The translations under genes and the position numbers were made by a program. This document shows positions 1 through 9,800 of a stretch of 31,303 nt of DNA, piece by piece. Position 1 is the first letter of the stretch. The number at the start of each line of letters is the position of its first letter. Source of the DNA: JBBDRW01 sp040905265 (GTDB lineage: Bacteria; Bacteroidota; Rhodothermia; Balneolales; Balneolaceae); contig JBBDRW010000113.1 of NCBI GenBank assembly GCA_040905265.1, positions 1 through 31,303 of the forward strand, read 5' to 3'. The notes under the pieces are model-generated. The model was not told the origin of the DNA, did not search any database, and saw only the letters and a list, made by a program, of their open reading frames with translations.

Positions 1-1754
1 TCCCAGTTTTCAAGGTATGGAATCACTTGTGAGAAATCGTACTCATTACCACTGCTTCGAAGAATCGGCAGGATGATTTCGGTTATCTCCTGTGCATGTA
101 TGGAGTAGTCGTCCAGCTGCATTTGTTGAAACCATTCACTGCTTAGTGTATCCTGTTCCATCAGGAGATTTTCAATCCGTTGAATTCTGGATGGAGGTTC
201 CCAAAACGTAGCGATATAGTGCGGATAGCTATCCGTATGGAGTTTGTTGTTGGCATTGGCAACATAGCCGGTTGACGGGTTGAGTACACGAGGCATCTCG
301 TCAAAAGGAATCCACCCTTGCCAGTCGTAGGAGGGGTCCCAGCCGTTCCGGAACAGGAGCGGATGGTGATCCCGAACCGGCAGGCGTCCTGCGCTGAAAT
401 GGGCGATATTTCCGGACCGGTCTGCATAGATAAAATTTTGTCCCGGCGAGTGAAAATCGGCGAGGGCACTCCGGAATTGATCCAGGGACTCCGCCCAGTT
501 GATCCGGTACATCGCCCACATCTCATGGCTTACTTCATGTCCGGTCCATTTCATCGTGATCTGACTGTCTCCGGTTAGGCCGGGATTTGGATATATATCC
601 GAGATGACCGGGCCGTTTTCCGTTATTCGGATTTGAAACAGCTGGTCATCTTTCTCTTTCACTCGCAGAATTTCATTTCGTATCTCATACGATTCGTAGA
701 TTGCCTCACCGTTCAGGCTGTCTGACACATATTGGCCTGGGTCATCCGGATTTTCAAGTTCGAGGAAAAAGTCTGTATCGTCACTCATCATATTGGTCAG
801 AGACCAGGCCAGTTCGTCATTCTGTCCCAGTACAACGATGGGCGCGCCGGGCAGAGTGGCTCCGGAGAGATTCCTGCCAAAAAGATTCACATGTACTTCA
901 TACCATCGGCCCGGCATATTCAGGCTCATATGAGGATCACCTGCAAGAATAGGCAGCCCGCTCTCGGTACGGCTACCGTCTACCGCCCAGGCATTGCTCC
1001 CGACCGACGTGCCGCGTTTTTGGAAACGGGACCGGATCATCTCTTCTGTTTCAATCATCGGGAGCAGGGATTGGGCGAATCCGGCAGACTGCTCTTCATC
1101 CATAGTCGTAGGGAACTGATCACTGTATTCCGGAATGAGTTCCTGTAGAATCTGGCCGGGCAGACGTTCATAGAGAGTACCGTATGCTATCTCACTCCAC
1201 CAGCTTACATTCATCTCCCATGCCATCAGCCTGGAGAGGGCATACGAGTGGGTTGGCGTCCAGGGAATCGGTTCGATGCCCGTCAGTGTGAACTCAATCG
1301 GCAGGTTCCGCCGGTTTCGCGCCACATATTCATTCACACCCTCCGAATATGCCAGGAGCAACTGGTGGATCTCATCAGGAGCCTCCTCTTCAATACGGTT
1401 TGCTGTTTCCCAGAAGCCGAGTGTTCTCTGGTGCCGGTCAAGCGGAACCAGCTCTTCGCCCAGAAACTCGGCGAATCGTCCTTCGGCGGCCAGCTGAGTG
1501 AGCGTCATCTGCCAAAGGCGGTCCTGAGCATGAAGATATCCAATCGTGTAGTAGAGGTCTCTCTCCCGGCTCGCATAGATATGGGGGACTCCATAAGGGT
1601 CCCAGTGAACCTCAACACTCTCCTCAAGCCCTTCCAGGCGCAGGGTCGCCCCGTAGTCCGGAAGAGGTTTGTAGAAGGTCCAGTAGATGGCCAGAATTGC
1701 AATGCCGGCAATCAGAACAGAGAGTAACAGGCCGATTCGAAATAGTATTCTCAT
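1..1754 (-). CDS. Penicillin acylase family protein (peptidase S45), 3' end outside window
   Basis: N-terminal nucleophile amidohydrolase of the penicillin/cephalosporin/acyl-homoserine-lactone acylase family. 584 codons are visible without a stop and the frame runs off the left edge; family members are usually about 700-850 residues, so the C-terminus is missing. ATG at 1754 begins a hydrophobic anchor or signal (RILFRIGLLLSVLIAGIA). VHWDPYGVPHIYA and the GYLHAQDRLWQM motif follow at about residues 43-80. The autoprocessing site is G-SNAWAV, giving catalytic Ser253 (codon 996-998). GDPHM follows, and an N-A-N-N cluster at residues 500-503 fits the oxyanion-hole Asn region. The family makes a precursor cleaved before the Ser into alpha and beta chains, usually exported to the periplasm. 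The natural substrate (beta-lactam, AHL, N-acyl amide) cannot be read from the sequence. It is transcribed divergently from the threonine aldolase gene. Confidence 0.93.
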   Translation of the reverse strand, partial: MRILFRIGLLLSVLIAGIAILAIYWTFYKPLPDYGATLRLEGLEESVEVHWDPYGVPHIYASRERDLYYTIGYLHAQDRLWQMTLTQLAAEGRFAEFLGEELVPLDRHQRTLGFWETANRIEEEAPDEIHQLLLAYSEGVNEYVARNRRNLPIEFTLTGIEPIPWTPTHSYALSRLMAWEMNVSWWSEIAYGTLYERLPGQILQELIPEYSDQFPTTMDEEQSAGFAQSLLPMIETEEMIRSRFQKRGTSVGSNAWAVDGSRTESGLPILAGDPHMSLNMPGRWYEVHVNLFGRNLSGATLPGAPIVVLGQNDELAWSLTNMMSDDTDFFLELENPDDPGQYVSDSLNGEAIYESYEIRNEILRVKEKDDQLFQIRITENGPVISDIYPNPGLTGDSQITMKWTGHEVSHEMWAMYRINWAESLDQFRSALADFHSPGQNFIYADRSGNIAHFSAGRLPVRDHHPLLFRNGWDPSYDWQGWIPFDEMPRVLNPSTGYVANANNKLHTDSYPHYIATFWEPPSRIQRIENLLMEQDTLSSEWFQQMQLDDYSIHAQEITEIILPILRSSGNEYDFSQVIPYLENW

Positions 1755-1821
1755 AACGGGGTGCCGAACAAAAAAATTGATTCAGGATCAGTATAAAATA
1801 ATACGCAGTCTGTTCAAAAGC

Positions 1822-1840
1822 ATAAAGTTCGCTACTTTAT
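1822..1840. repeat. Dyad ATAAAG-N7-CTTTAT in the divergent intergenic region
   Basis: Perfect 6-bp arms separated by 7 bases, in the 215-bp region between the penicillin acylase start (1754) and the threonine aldolase start (1970). It lies 68-86 bp upstream of the acylase ATG. It could be an operator, but AT-rich dyads of this size also occur by chance. Confidence 0.25.
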
Positions 1841-1925
1841 ACAACAGAGTAGTGACAGGAATCAGACTGGCCTGTGCCTGGCTCTTTCGATAGATACTGC
1901 GGATGACATTCGGCGACAACTTCTC

Positions 1926-1933
1926 TATGTTTG
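1926..1933 (+). promoter_or_regulatory. Candidate Bacteroidota -7 element (TATGTTTG) for the threonine aldolase gene
   Basis: An exact match to the TAnnTTTG -7 consensus known for the primary sigma factor of Bacteroidota, 36 bp before the ATG at 1970. No clear TTTG -33 element is seen at the usual 17-23 bp spacing. The start codon has no Shine-Dalgarno sequence, as is usual in this group. Confidence 0.4.
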
Positions 1934-1969
1934 AGATGTTCGATGTTCTAAATTCTGAATTCTGACACA

Positions 1970-2995
1970 ATGATAGACCTTAGAAGCGACACAGTCACAC
2001 GCCCAACGCCCGACATGCTCAACATGATGATGTCTGCCGAGACCGGCGATGACGTCTACAGGGAAGATCCTTCGGTCAACCGGCTGGAGAAGAAAATTGC
2101 ATCCCTATTCGGAATGGAAGCAGGCCTGTTTGTACCAAGCGGTACCATGAGCAATCAGCTGGCCATATCCATATTGACGGAACCGGGAGATGAAGTGATT
2201 ATCGATCAAAGCGGCCATCTCTATAATTATGAGACAGGTGCGACTGCTCACCTTTCATCGGTACAGATTCGGCCTGTTCCGGGAAAAAGTGGTAAAATTA
2301 CTCCGGAACTCATTCAGGATGCTATCCGGCCGACAGACCATTGGGACCCTCATTCCCGGGTTGTTGCCATTGAGAACAGTACCAATAAAGGCGGCGGCAC
2401 CTGTTACCGGGCCGCAGAGATGCGTGCAGTCAAAAGAGCAGCCGAAACGCATGGGCTTCGGCTGCATATAGATGGTGCCAGGATCTGGAATGCGCTGGTT
2501 GCGACCGGCATCAAGCCGGAATGGATCGGATCGGTTGCGGATACCCTCTCCGTCTGTTTCTCGAAAGGCCTTGGGGCGCCTGTCGGATCGATGCTTCTGT
2601 CAACCGAAGCGCGAATTGAGAGAGCCCGGAGATACAGAAAGATGTGGGGTGGTGGCATGCGTCAGGCGGGAATTCTGGCTGCTGCGGCAGAGTATGCGGT
2701 AGATTATCACTGGGAGGGGATGAAGAAGGATCATCAACGGGCCAGGCACTTTGCTGTGGAGGTAGCTGCCATGTCCGGATTTTCGATTGACCCTGAATCG
2801 GTAGAAACCAACATTGTACTGTTTGATGTGGAAGGGCGGGAGGTCGGTGACGTCATCCGGTATCTCAGTGAAAACGGAGTCGGAATGATACCGTTCGGCC
2901 CCCGAACCATCCGGGCAACCTTTCACTTCCAGGTGGATGACCCGGGGCTGGAGAAAGCGATCCGGTTGCTTAGGGAGTTTTCCGACTCCAAATAA
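1970..2995 (+). CDS. ltaE: Low-specificity L-threonine aldolase (PLP-dependent)
   Basis: 341 residues, the usual length for the family. It cleaves L-threonine or L-allo-threonine to glycine and acetaldehyde in the cytosol. The protein opens with the family signature IDLRSDTVTRPTPDM and has GDDVYREDPSVNRLE at about 27-40. FVPSGTMSNQ (54-63) forms the phosphate-binding part, His83 in SGHLYNYE would stack on PLP, HIDGAR (166-171) supplies the Asp that contacts the pyridine nitrogen, and SVCFSKGLGAPVGS carries the Schiff-base Lys199. The ATG at 1970 begins exactly where family members begin. It stands alone on the plus strand, divergent from the acylase and convergent with the DUF1080 gene 56 bp downstream, where no convincing intrinsic terminator is seen. 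Confidence 0.95.
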   Translation: MIDLRSDTVTRPTPDMLNMMMSAETGDDVYREDPSVNRLEKKIASLFGMEAGLFVPSGTMSNQLAISILTEPGDEVIIDQSGHLYNYETGATAHLSSVQIRPVPGKSGKITPELIQDAIRPTDHWDPHSRVVAIENSTNKGGGTCYRAAEMRAVKRAAETHGLRLHIDGARIWNALVATGIKPEWIGSVADTLSVCFSKGLGAPVGSMLLSTEARIERARRYRKMWGGGMRQAGILAAAAEYAVDYHWEGMKKDHQRARHFAVEVAAMSGFSIDPESVETNIVLFDVEGREVGDVIRYLSENGVGMIPFGPRTIRATFHFQVDDPGLEKAIRLLREFSDSK

Positions 2996-3051
2996 CCGAG
3001 CCTTCCCCCGTTATTTTCCGGCGGCAGCCTGCCCGTCTGTCTTAACTTTCG

Positions 3052-3825
3052 TCAGTGGTTTCCGTGAATCCCGTCCGAAAAGATAATCTCTTCATCGAGC
3101 TCACGAATCCAGATATTACGGAAACTTACCGGGTTTCCATGGTCCTGAAGCTGGATTCCCGCAGGGCCGTGGGCTTCATATTCCGGGGCGCCAATGTATT
3201 GTGTCGGGCCGAACAACTCTACATTATTTTGTATCAATACACCGTTCAGGATCACCGTAACATGAGCCGGGCTTATCAGGTCTCCTGAATCGTCGAAACG
3301 GGGAGCTTTGAAGAAAATATCATAGGATTGCCACTCCCCGGGACGTTTCGCGGGATTGGCCAGCGGAATATGCTGCTTGTAGATACTTCCGGCCATTCCG
3401 TTGGAATAGGTTCTGTTTTCCCAGTTGTCCAGTACCTGGACTTCGTATCTCTCCTGCAGGAAAACTCCGCTGTTTCCGCGTCCCTGGCCTTCGCCACGGA
3501 TCTCTGAAGGTGCCCGCCACTCCAGGTGGAGCTGAAAATCGTGAAAAGATTGCCGTGTTTTGATATCTCCGGACCCGGCCCGGACCGTCATGGCCCCATC
3601 TTCCAGAATCCATTCAGCATCTGATCCATCACGGGATTGCCAGTTCTCAAGAGAACTGCCGTCGAATAGAAACTGAGCATCGGATGGGGGGGAGATCGAT
3701 ATCATTCCCGGTTCTACTACCGCCGGTTCCGGTTCCCAAACTTCCGTCTCTTCCGGGTTTTGTGCAAACAGTGCAGTTGTCATAAAAATAAAGATCACAG
3801 GAAGGGTGAAAATAATCTGTTTCAT
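3052..3825 (-). CDS. Secreted DUF1080 (3-keto-disaccharide hydrolase) family protein
   Basis: A jelly-roll DUF1080 protein; the family is annotated as 3-keto-disaccharide hydrolase and resembles concanavalin-like sugar-binding or hydrolase folds. From the ATG at 3825 it is 257 residues with a signal peptide (KQIIFTLPVIFIFMTTALFAQ) and likely signal peptidase cleavage after AQ. The frame is open upstream to 3891, but that adds a non-signal-like leader, so I chose 3825. Family features are FLFDGSSLENWQSRDG near the mature N-terminus, RGNSGVFLQERYEVQVLDN in the middle, GEWQSYDIFFKAPRF, and the closing GPAGIQLQDHG...FRNIWIREL. It probably acts in the periplasm or at the surface; the substrate is unknown. 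It follows lptG on the same strand with a 113-bp gap containing hairpins. Confidence 0.88.
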   Translation of the reverse strand: MKQIIFTLPVIFIFMTTALFAQNPEETEVWEPEPAVVEPGMISISPPSDAQFLFDGSSLENWQSRDGSDAEWILEDGAMTVRAGSGDIKTRQSFHDFQLHLEWRAPSEIRGEGQGRGNSGVFLQERYEVQVLDNWENRTYSNGMAGSIYKQHIPLANPAKRPGEWQSYDIFFKAPRFDDSGDLISPAHVTVILNGVLIQNNVELFGPTQYIGAPEYEAHGPAGIQLQDHGNPVSFRNIWIRELDEEIIFSDGIHGNH

Positions 3826-3859
3826 GGCAGAGTCTCTGTTCAAGGTTAATACGACACCA

Positions 3860-3876
3860 GGAGTCCGACAGACTCC
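3860..3876. repeat. Palindrome GGAGTC-CGACA-GACTCC; 15-mer shared with 26718-26732
   Basis: A perfect 6-bp stem with a 5-base loop, in the gap between lptG and the DUF1080 gene. The 15-mer at 3862-3876 (AGTCCGACAGACTCC) recurs exactly at 26718-26732, also intergenic. A dispersed identical palindrome suggests a REP-like or insertion-sequence-end sequence. There is no T-tract, so it is a poor intrinsic terminator. Confidence 0.45.
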
Positions 3877-3895
3877 CGGTTTTGAATCCAATGTA

Positions 3896-3929
3896 AGAGA
3901 ACTGTCATATTATGCAAAACAGGTTCTCT
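3896..3929 (-). terminator. Possible hairpin downstream of lptG
   Basis: Inverted repeat AGAGAAC/GTTCTCT with 7-bp perfect arms and a 20-base spacer, 10-43 bp beyond the lptG stop codon on the minus strand. The following sequence has few T residues, so termination is uncertain. Confidence 0.25.
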
Positions 3930-3938
3930 GTTTTGATG

Positions 3939-5018
3939 TTATTTTCGGGTCGTTGCAAAAAGCAGCAATCCGGTACCTAAAAAGAGCAGATGGGGCAGAA
4001 GCGCCGCAGTTAGAGGGGTGATGGTTCCTGCAGCACCGACCGGCTCCAGCACCTTCATCAGGACGATGTAGGAGAAGCTGACAAAGAGCCCGCCGCCTAT
4101 ATAGAACCCTTTGCCACCTTTTCGTCTCTGGGAGGAGAGAGAGAATCCAATCAGGCAGACAACAAGTATCGAAACAGGGTAAACGATTCTGTTATAGATC
4201 TGGACAAGTGGAAGATTAATCTCACCGGCACCGATCCGGCGGATCGATTCGATATACTCAAACGCTTCCGGGTAGGATAACTGGTATGTGTCCGAAGATT
4301 GCCGGTTTAAATCCTGTGGGTGTATATTCAGTGAAACAACCCGTTCCCGTTCGAGGTTATCTGTGTAGCCATCTTCTGAAAAAATCCACTCCTGGTAGGA
4401 ATGCATATTCCACGCCTCGAGTGAGTCGATCCATTCGATGCGATTGGAATTAATAATCCGGCTGATGATCTCTCCATCAAACTCTATCAGAGAAGCCTGG
4501 TATCCGGTTTCGGAACCTGCTTCATAGTGATTGACGCGAAAAACACGATTCGGAGACTCCTGCCTGTAAATGGTGCCTCGATTCATCGAATCCCCCTGAT
4601 TGTTCAGGTATTGTCGTTCAAAAGCGATTCGTTCACTATTGGCAGAAGGGATGACATATGCATCCATATAGCTGACGACACCGGCAAGAATCAAACCGAA
4701 GATCAGAAATGGGAGGGCAATCCGGTAGAGAGAGACCCCGGCGGCTTTAAGTGCGACAATTTCGTATCGTTCGGTCATCTGGCCGGTAAGTATCAGGCAA
4801 GCGACAAAGATAGCCAGAGGGCTAACCAGGCGCATCATCTCCGGGATATAGTTCATGTAGTAGTCATTCCAGATCTGAGAAAGAGTTGCCCCCCGGTCTA
4901 CGAATTCGTCGCTATTCTCAAAAAAGTCCATCAAAATAAAGATGGAGGTGAATGCAATCAGTACAAACAGTGTAACCACTGCAAGCCGTCGAAAAATATA
5001 GAGATCCAGCTTTTTCAT
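3939..5018 (-). CDS. lptG: LptG-like YjgP/YjgQ family LPS export permease
   Basis: 359 residues, the same size as E. coli LptG/LptF. It is a transmembrane subunit of the LptB2FG ABC exporter, which extracts lipopolysaccharide from the inner membrane and passes it to the Lpt bridge. Membrane spans are seen at about 12-32, 60-80 and 100-120, then a periplasmic beta-jellyroll region (about 125-270), then three C-terminal spans (about 275-295, 305-325, 335-355). The cytoplasmic coupling helix shows EIVALKAAGVSLYRI (86-100), the family signature for LptB contact. The ATG overlaps the stop of the preceding lptF-like gene by 4 bp (ATGA), indicating translational coupling. Which of the two is F and which G is assigned by size and order, so the symbol is provisional. 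LptB is not in this window. Confidence 0.85.
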   Translation of the reverse strand: MKKLDLYIFRRLAVVTLFVLIAFTSIFILMDFFENSDEFVDRGATLSQIWNDYYMNYIPEMMRLVSPLAIFVACLILTGQMTERYEIVALKAAGVSLYRIALPFLIFGLILAGVVSYMDAYVIPSANSERIAFERQYLNNQGDSMNRGTIYRQESPNRVFRVNHYEAGSETGYQASLIEFDGEIISRIINSNRIEWIDSLEAWNMHSYQEWIFSEDGYTDNLERERVVSLNIHPQDLNRQSSDTYQLSYPEAFEYIESIRRIGAGEINLPLVQIYNRIVYPVSILVVCLIGFSLSSQRRKGGKGFYIGGGLFVSFSYIVLMKVLEPVGAAGTITPLTAALLPHLLFLGTGLLLFATTRK

Positions 5019-6424
5019 GACTGTTTATCCGGACGAGGGAGTGAAAGGGATGTTGTCACATGAATGGTAAGCAAAACTCCTGTGAACAGAAGCAGAAAAT
5101 TGATTCCCCACATTCCGATAAACGGATGAATGACCAACCGGTCTGCCCACTTCTCCCCCTGGATCACTGCAACGAAATAGAAGACCAGCAAGATGATGCT
5201 AACGATAGCTGCAAATCCGATATTTCCGTTGCGGGTCATCATACCGATCGGGGCGCCGAGAAGTACGAAGATCATACAGGCAAACGGGATCGATATTTTT
5301 TTATGGACTTCTACCAGAAATTCAGCCATTCGAAGGTTTCTCCACTGTACATTGGTTCGAAGATTGTTGACCTCGGTTCTGTATCCGCTGAAATGGGAGA
5401 TTGCCTGATTGATTAACATGGACTGCAGGTTCGGGTCGGTTATTTGGTTCAAATATCCAAAGTCAGACTGGTAGAGAGGTGCATCGGTGTCAATCCCATC
5501 GTCACCGCCCTGCAGATAGCTCCGGATCACATTGTCGGGTTTGAAATTTTTCCAGTTCCCGTTTCCTTCATTAAATTTGGTCAGCTCGTTCTCTTTTTCC
5601 GTGTAGAGGGAGTCGATATAGGCAAGCATCGCCTGAGCTCTCATGGTTCTGTCATTACGGCTTCTCTGATCCGGATTTGACCTTGAAAATGCCATATCGG
5701 CGAGGTCAAAACTCATTCTGTAGCGGTGGAATTGAGTCGTCTCTATCTCATCACCCCGACGGGCTGCCGGGAGATACCGGATGATCGACCCATCCTCCAG
5801 CCAGAGTGTAAGCGTCTGTTCATCTTCACTTTTGAGCCAGCCCAGATCAGCCTTGATATAAGCTCGTTTCCGATCCGATCCCTCATGTTGAAAGAGGGTG
5901 ACATTGTACAGAGAATCTGACCCGGCCGGTATCTCTTCAACCAGAAATGTGTACCCCTCTATCCCGTCATAGAAGATCCCAGGCTGCAGGTCAAACCCCG
6001 GCTTTTTCAGTCGGATATCGATAAAAATTGACCGTGCCTTGTGGTTGGCCTCCGGAAGAATTTCGTTCGAAAAGTATGTGAGCAGCAGAAACAGGACTAC
6101 TCCGGCTGCCAATACCGGTTTGATCAGACGAAACGGATTCACGCCCGCTGCTTTTACAGCCGTCAACTCGTTCCATTCGGAAAACGAACCGAATGCCATC
6201 AGTGTGGAGACGAGAATGGCCATTGGGGTAGCCAGTACCACCATATAAGCCAGGTTATTCAGTATCAGTTCAAAGATAATGGAATACTCAAGCCCCTTTC
6301 CGACAAGTTTATCCACATGCTGGATCAGGAAGAGCATCAACAGAATGAACATCACTGCAAAAAAGCAGAACAGGAACGGCCCGACATGTTTGTAAAGCAG
6401 ATCCTTTTGTAGCTGGTTCAGCAT
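5015..6424 (-). CDS. lptF: LptF-like YjgP/YjgQ family LPS export permease with long periplasmic region
   Basis: 469 residues, about 100 more than E. coli LptF. N-terminal spans lie at about 16-36, 58-78 and 104-118, with the coupling-helix motif NELTAVKAAGVNPFRL (85-100). The periplasmic domain follows from about 120. Residues about 265-360 form a polar, charged extension not present in the short proteobacterial proteins. EVHKKISIPFACMIFVLLGAPIG (372-394) opens the C-terminal membrane half, with further spans at 403-421 and 437-456. It is the first gene of the lptF-lptG pair and overlaps lptG by 4 bp. A TAnnTTTG -7 element lies 42 bp before the ATG. It would act with LptG and LptB in LPS export. 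Confidence 0.87.
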   Translation of the reverse strand: MLNQLQKDLLYKHVGPFLFCFFAVMFILLMLFLIQHVDKLVGKGLEYSIIFELILNNLAYMVVLATPMAILVSTLMAFGSFSEWNELTAVKAAGVNPFRLIKPVLAAGVVLFLLLTYFSNEILPEANHKARSIFIDIRLKKPGFDLQPGIFYDGIEGYTFLVEEIPAGSDSLYNVTLFQHEGSDRKRAYIKADLGWLKSEDEQTLTLWLEDGSIIRYLPAARRGDEIETTQFHRYRMSFDLADMAFSRSNPDQRSRNDRTMRAQAMLAYIDSLYTEKENELTKFNEGNGNWKNFKPDNVIRSYLQGGDDGIDTDAPLYQSDFGYLNQITDPNLQSMLINQAISHFSGYRTEVNNLRTNVQWRNLRMAEFLVEVHKKISIPFACMIFVLLGAPIGMMTRNGNIGFAAIVSIILLVFYFVAVIQGEKWADRLVIHPFIGMWGINFLLLFTGVLLTIHVTTSLSLPRPDKQS

Positions 6425-6823
6425 GTTGGGGATTACAGATTCTAAATTTGGCTCATTACTTTCAACAAAGATAATAAACTTTTATTATGGTTGGCACGAT
6501 ATAGGTTCATAGACGGATTTACAGCGTCTGCCGCACGTGTTCACATGGAAGACGCCTAAAGGTAACGAATAACCTGCCCGCATATCGATATACCGTTACG
6601 ATCAGTTAGCACACAACCGCATCTGTTTGGCTGTACCGGTTATTCTGTCTGAGTTTTCAACAGAATTCCCGGACAGGGGGAGCCGGTTTTCATCAGTTCA
6701 GAAATCCGGATACATATCGGATATACCGGTGAGACAGAAGCTTCCGAATGCAATGGCAACGATTTCGCGGAGCAGCTCGAACCAGAACAAGCCAGATTCC
6801 AGGAGCAGATCTAATAAGCGTAC
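6425..6823. other. 399-bp divergent intergenic region between lptF and sprA
   Basis: The region holds the lptF -7 element on the minus strand and, oppositely oriented, TAAATTTG at 6443-6450, which also fits TAnnTTTG but is 373 bp from sprA. I see no RNA gene or recognisable small protein. One frame, in phase with sprA, is open from 6653 to the TAA at 6815-6817 (54 codons) but has no ATG, GTG or TTG at its head; a second frame with a TTG at 6627 runs into sprA out of phase. Neither encodes a family I recognise. Confidence 0.5.
6466..6473 (-). promoter_or_regulatory. Candidate -7 element (TATCTTTG) for lptF-lptG
   Basis: Exact TAnnTTTG match on the minus strand (CAAAGATA on the plus strand), 41 bp before the lptF ATG at 6424. 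No good -33 TTTG is visible. A less likely sigma70-style pair also exists: TTGTTG (6463-6468) and TAGAAT (6439-6444) with 18-bp spacing. Confidence 0.45.
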
Positions 6824-9800
6824 GTGTATAGAGCCAGAAGTTACCTGTTACCGTTTTTTCCGGTACTCCTGGGATTTTTTATCCTGTCAGGACTACCGGG
6901 TTCCGTCTATGCCCAGGATCAGGATTCCGGCATACAGGAAACTGTTCTGCCTGACACGGCTGGTTCACTCTCTCTTCCCTCCGTATTCAGGCTGCCTTTC
7001 CGGGGTACGCTGGTACCGAAACCATTTTTAAGGCCACTTCCAAGACTCTATTACATTTCACTGCCAACCGAGACAGTGACAGTGGAACGGTATCCGGACG
7101 GGACCTTTCGTACACGACAGCAAATTCAGGGTATTGAAGTTGGACTTCCGGGGATCTATTCGTTTGAAGAGTATGCCGCATTCAGCAAGAGGGACCATAT
7201 CAACACCAACTGGCGGGAACTGATTCGTGAGTCGGAACAGCGAGAGGCTGGCCAGCGGGGTTTGCTCGACTTTCGGGTTGCGATACCGGGTGGCAGGGAG
7301 TCCGCATTCACGACTATCTTTGGAGCACCCGAAGTCAATCTGCGGGTGAATGGTATCGCCAGCATGAATGTGGGGGCATCCATTCAGCATACATCAGACC
7401 CTTCTCTCCCGGAAGATCAACAGAGAAGGATCGACCCTCTTTTTGACCAGAGCCTTCAGCTGAATATACAGGGTACGGTAGGAGACAAACTCACGATTCA
7501 GACAGACTGGGATACAGAGAGGGCGTTTGACTACCAGAACAGGGTAAACATTCTTTATGAAGGGTATGAGAATGAAATTTTGCAGCAGGTACAGATGGGT
7601 AACGTGACCATGCAGACCGGAAACTCCCTGATTCGTGGATCCGGTTCACTGTTTGGTATCCGATCCGTTGCAGAATTGGGCCGGCTGCGGTTGACATCGG
7701 TACTCTCCCAGCAGAAAGGTGACAGCAATGTGGAGACGATAACCGGAGGGGCTCAGGAGCGCCAAATTGAGTTACGGCCGGGTTCATATGAGGATAACCG
7801 GCACTTTTTTATTGATTTCTATACAAGACAACAATTTGAGGAGAGTGTTTCTAATCCACAACAGGCAAGACAGACTCTGCGAATTTCGGAGATGAATGTC
7901 TGGGTGTTACGGGAAGGGGTTCAGGCAGAAGAGGGAGCCCGCCTGGCTGTCGCCTTGACCGACTACGGAGTGGCCCGCGGTGGAGACGGAGATTATCTCC
8001 CGCCTGATCACACCCTTGATCCGTTTGATCCGGCATTGATTGACCAGTTCAGGGATCCCTCCGTGTCTGTCTCTGCCTCAGAACTTGGGTTGGACGATTC
8101 CCGCGATTTTGAGGAGGGGTATTTTACTCTTCTGAGTGAAGGGCAGGACTATACCGTCAATACCATTTCCGGTTATCTCAGCCTGAACAGGACGCTGGGC
8201 CCCCGGGAGGTTTTGGCAGTTTCTTACACCTATATCAATGCATCCGGCCAGTCTGTTACGGTCGGTGATATAAACCAGGGTGGAAGCGGCCGGATATTCC
8301 TGAAACTGTTACGCCCTGCGAATATGTCTACCGACCACACCCTCTTCCCGCTGACCATGCGTAATGTCTACTCTCTTGGAGTTTCAGATATTACCAGGGA
8401 AAACCTGGAGCTTGAGATTGAGTACACCGAAGGAAGTATCGGGCAAAACCGCCTGCCCGGCAGATCCACTACGATTCTTCAGGATCTGGGGCTGGATCGT
8501 GTAGATTCACAGGGGGCTCTGAACCCGGATAACCAGATTGATTTTGGTACAGGTACGCTGGACCCCCTGAACGGGCGAATTATCTTCCCCTATCTTGAGC
8601 CATTCGGTTCACGTCTGGAAGAGGTTCTTCTGGAAGCTGGTGCTACTGAGGGGGATCTGGACAGACTGGTTTTCTATGATCTCTACAGAGAGCGTCAGCA
8701 GAATGCGGTCCGATCCTCTGTCAATACTTTTTATCTGTTGACAGGTGAGGCAAGAGGAGGAGCTCAGGATAATTTTTCGTTGGGGATCGCACTTGTCGAG
8801 GGGTCCGTACGTGTTTACGCGAACGGAACGGAGTTACAAGAGGGGATCGACTATCAGGTAGATTACAGTTTTGGGAGTATTACGATCCTCAATAGCCGGT
8901 ATACGGCTCCGGGACAGGAGATCAGGATCGAATATGAAAATCAGGCATTTACATCGATAGAGCAGAAAACATTTACCGGCCTGCGGGCTGAGTATCAGAT
9001 TGCCGATGAATTTCTGGTCGGCAGTACACTGTTTCGATACAATGAAAAGCCTCTTGATGACAAGATCAGGCTTGGTGACGAACCGATCAGCAATACGGTC
9101 TTCGGTTTCGATGCGAACGCCCGGATCGAGGCACCGTTTTTAACACGGCTTCTGGATGCCTTTCCACTTCTCTCCACATTTGAAACGTCTGAAATCAATC
9201 TGAGTGGTGAATTTGCCCAGTTGCGCCCGGGAGTCGCCCATACAAGGGCTGAAAAGCGTGCGATTCGTAACGGTGAACTCTTTACGGACGAAGAGGAGGG
9301 GCTCTCCTATATCGATGATTTTGAAGGGTCCAGTATCAAGATAAATTTGTTGAACACGATGAGATGGAATCTCGCAGCTCCCCCGGCAGCCGTGCCCGGT
9401 TACGGCCCGGACCTGATCTATTTTGAAAATGAGATTGATCCTCCGGCAGCCTCGCCACTCGAGATGCAGGCAGACCGGGCGGACCTGAGATCCAAATTCT
9501 CCTGGTATACTATTCCGCGTAACATCACCTCCATTCTTGAAGATGCAGATTTTACGCCGGAGTCGGAGCAGATACTCGTTGAAGATATCTTTCCCGGACG
9601 GGAGACTCGTAACCCCCAGGAGGAGATCATCACGACACTGGATCTCTACTATAACCCTCTGGAGCGCGGCCCATACAATTACAATTCAGAGTTGCGTACA
9701 CTGCTCGAAGAGGAACCGGAACGTACATGGGGAGGGATGACAGCTGTTCTCCCGTCCGGCCAGGAAGATTTTTCACAAAATAACGTAGAGTATCTGGAGT

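Noticed and set aside
1248..1727. 159-codon plus-strand frame
   Set aside because: It is antisense to the penicillin acylase gene, whose minus-strand frame is uninterrupted to the edge and carries the catalytic motifs.
2996..3051. Terminator between threonine aldolase and DUF1080 genes
   Set aside because: Only a 4-bp GGCA/TGCC hairpin without a T-run is visible in the convergent gap.
4527..5063. 178-codon plus-strand frame opposite lptG
   Set aside because: It is antisense to the clearly recognisable permease gene and low-quality in composition.
6627..7031. TTG-initiated 134-codon frame across the sprA start
   Set aside because: Most of it lies out of frame inside sprA and it encodes no recognisable domain; the sprA frame has the signal peptide and family similarity.
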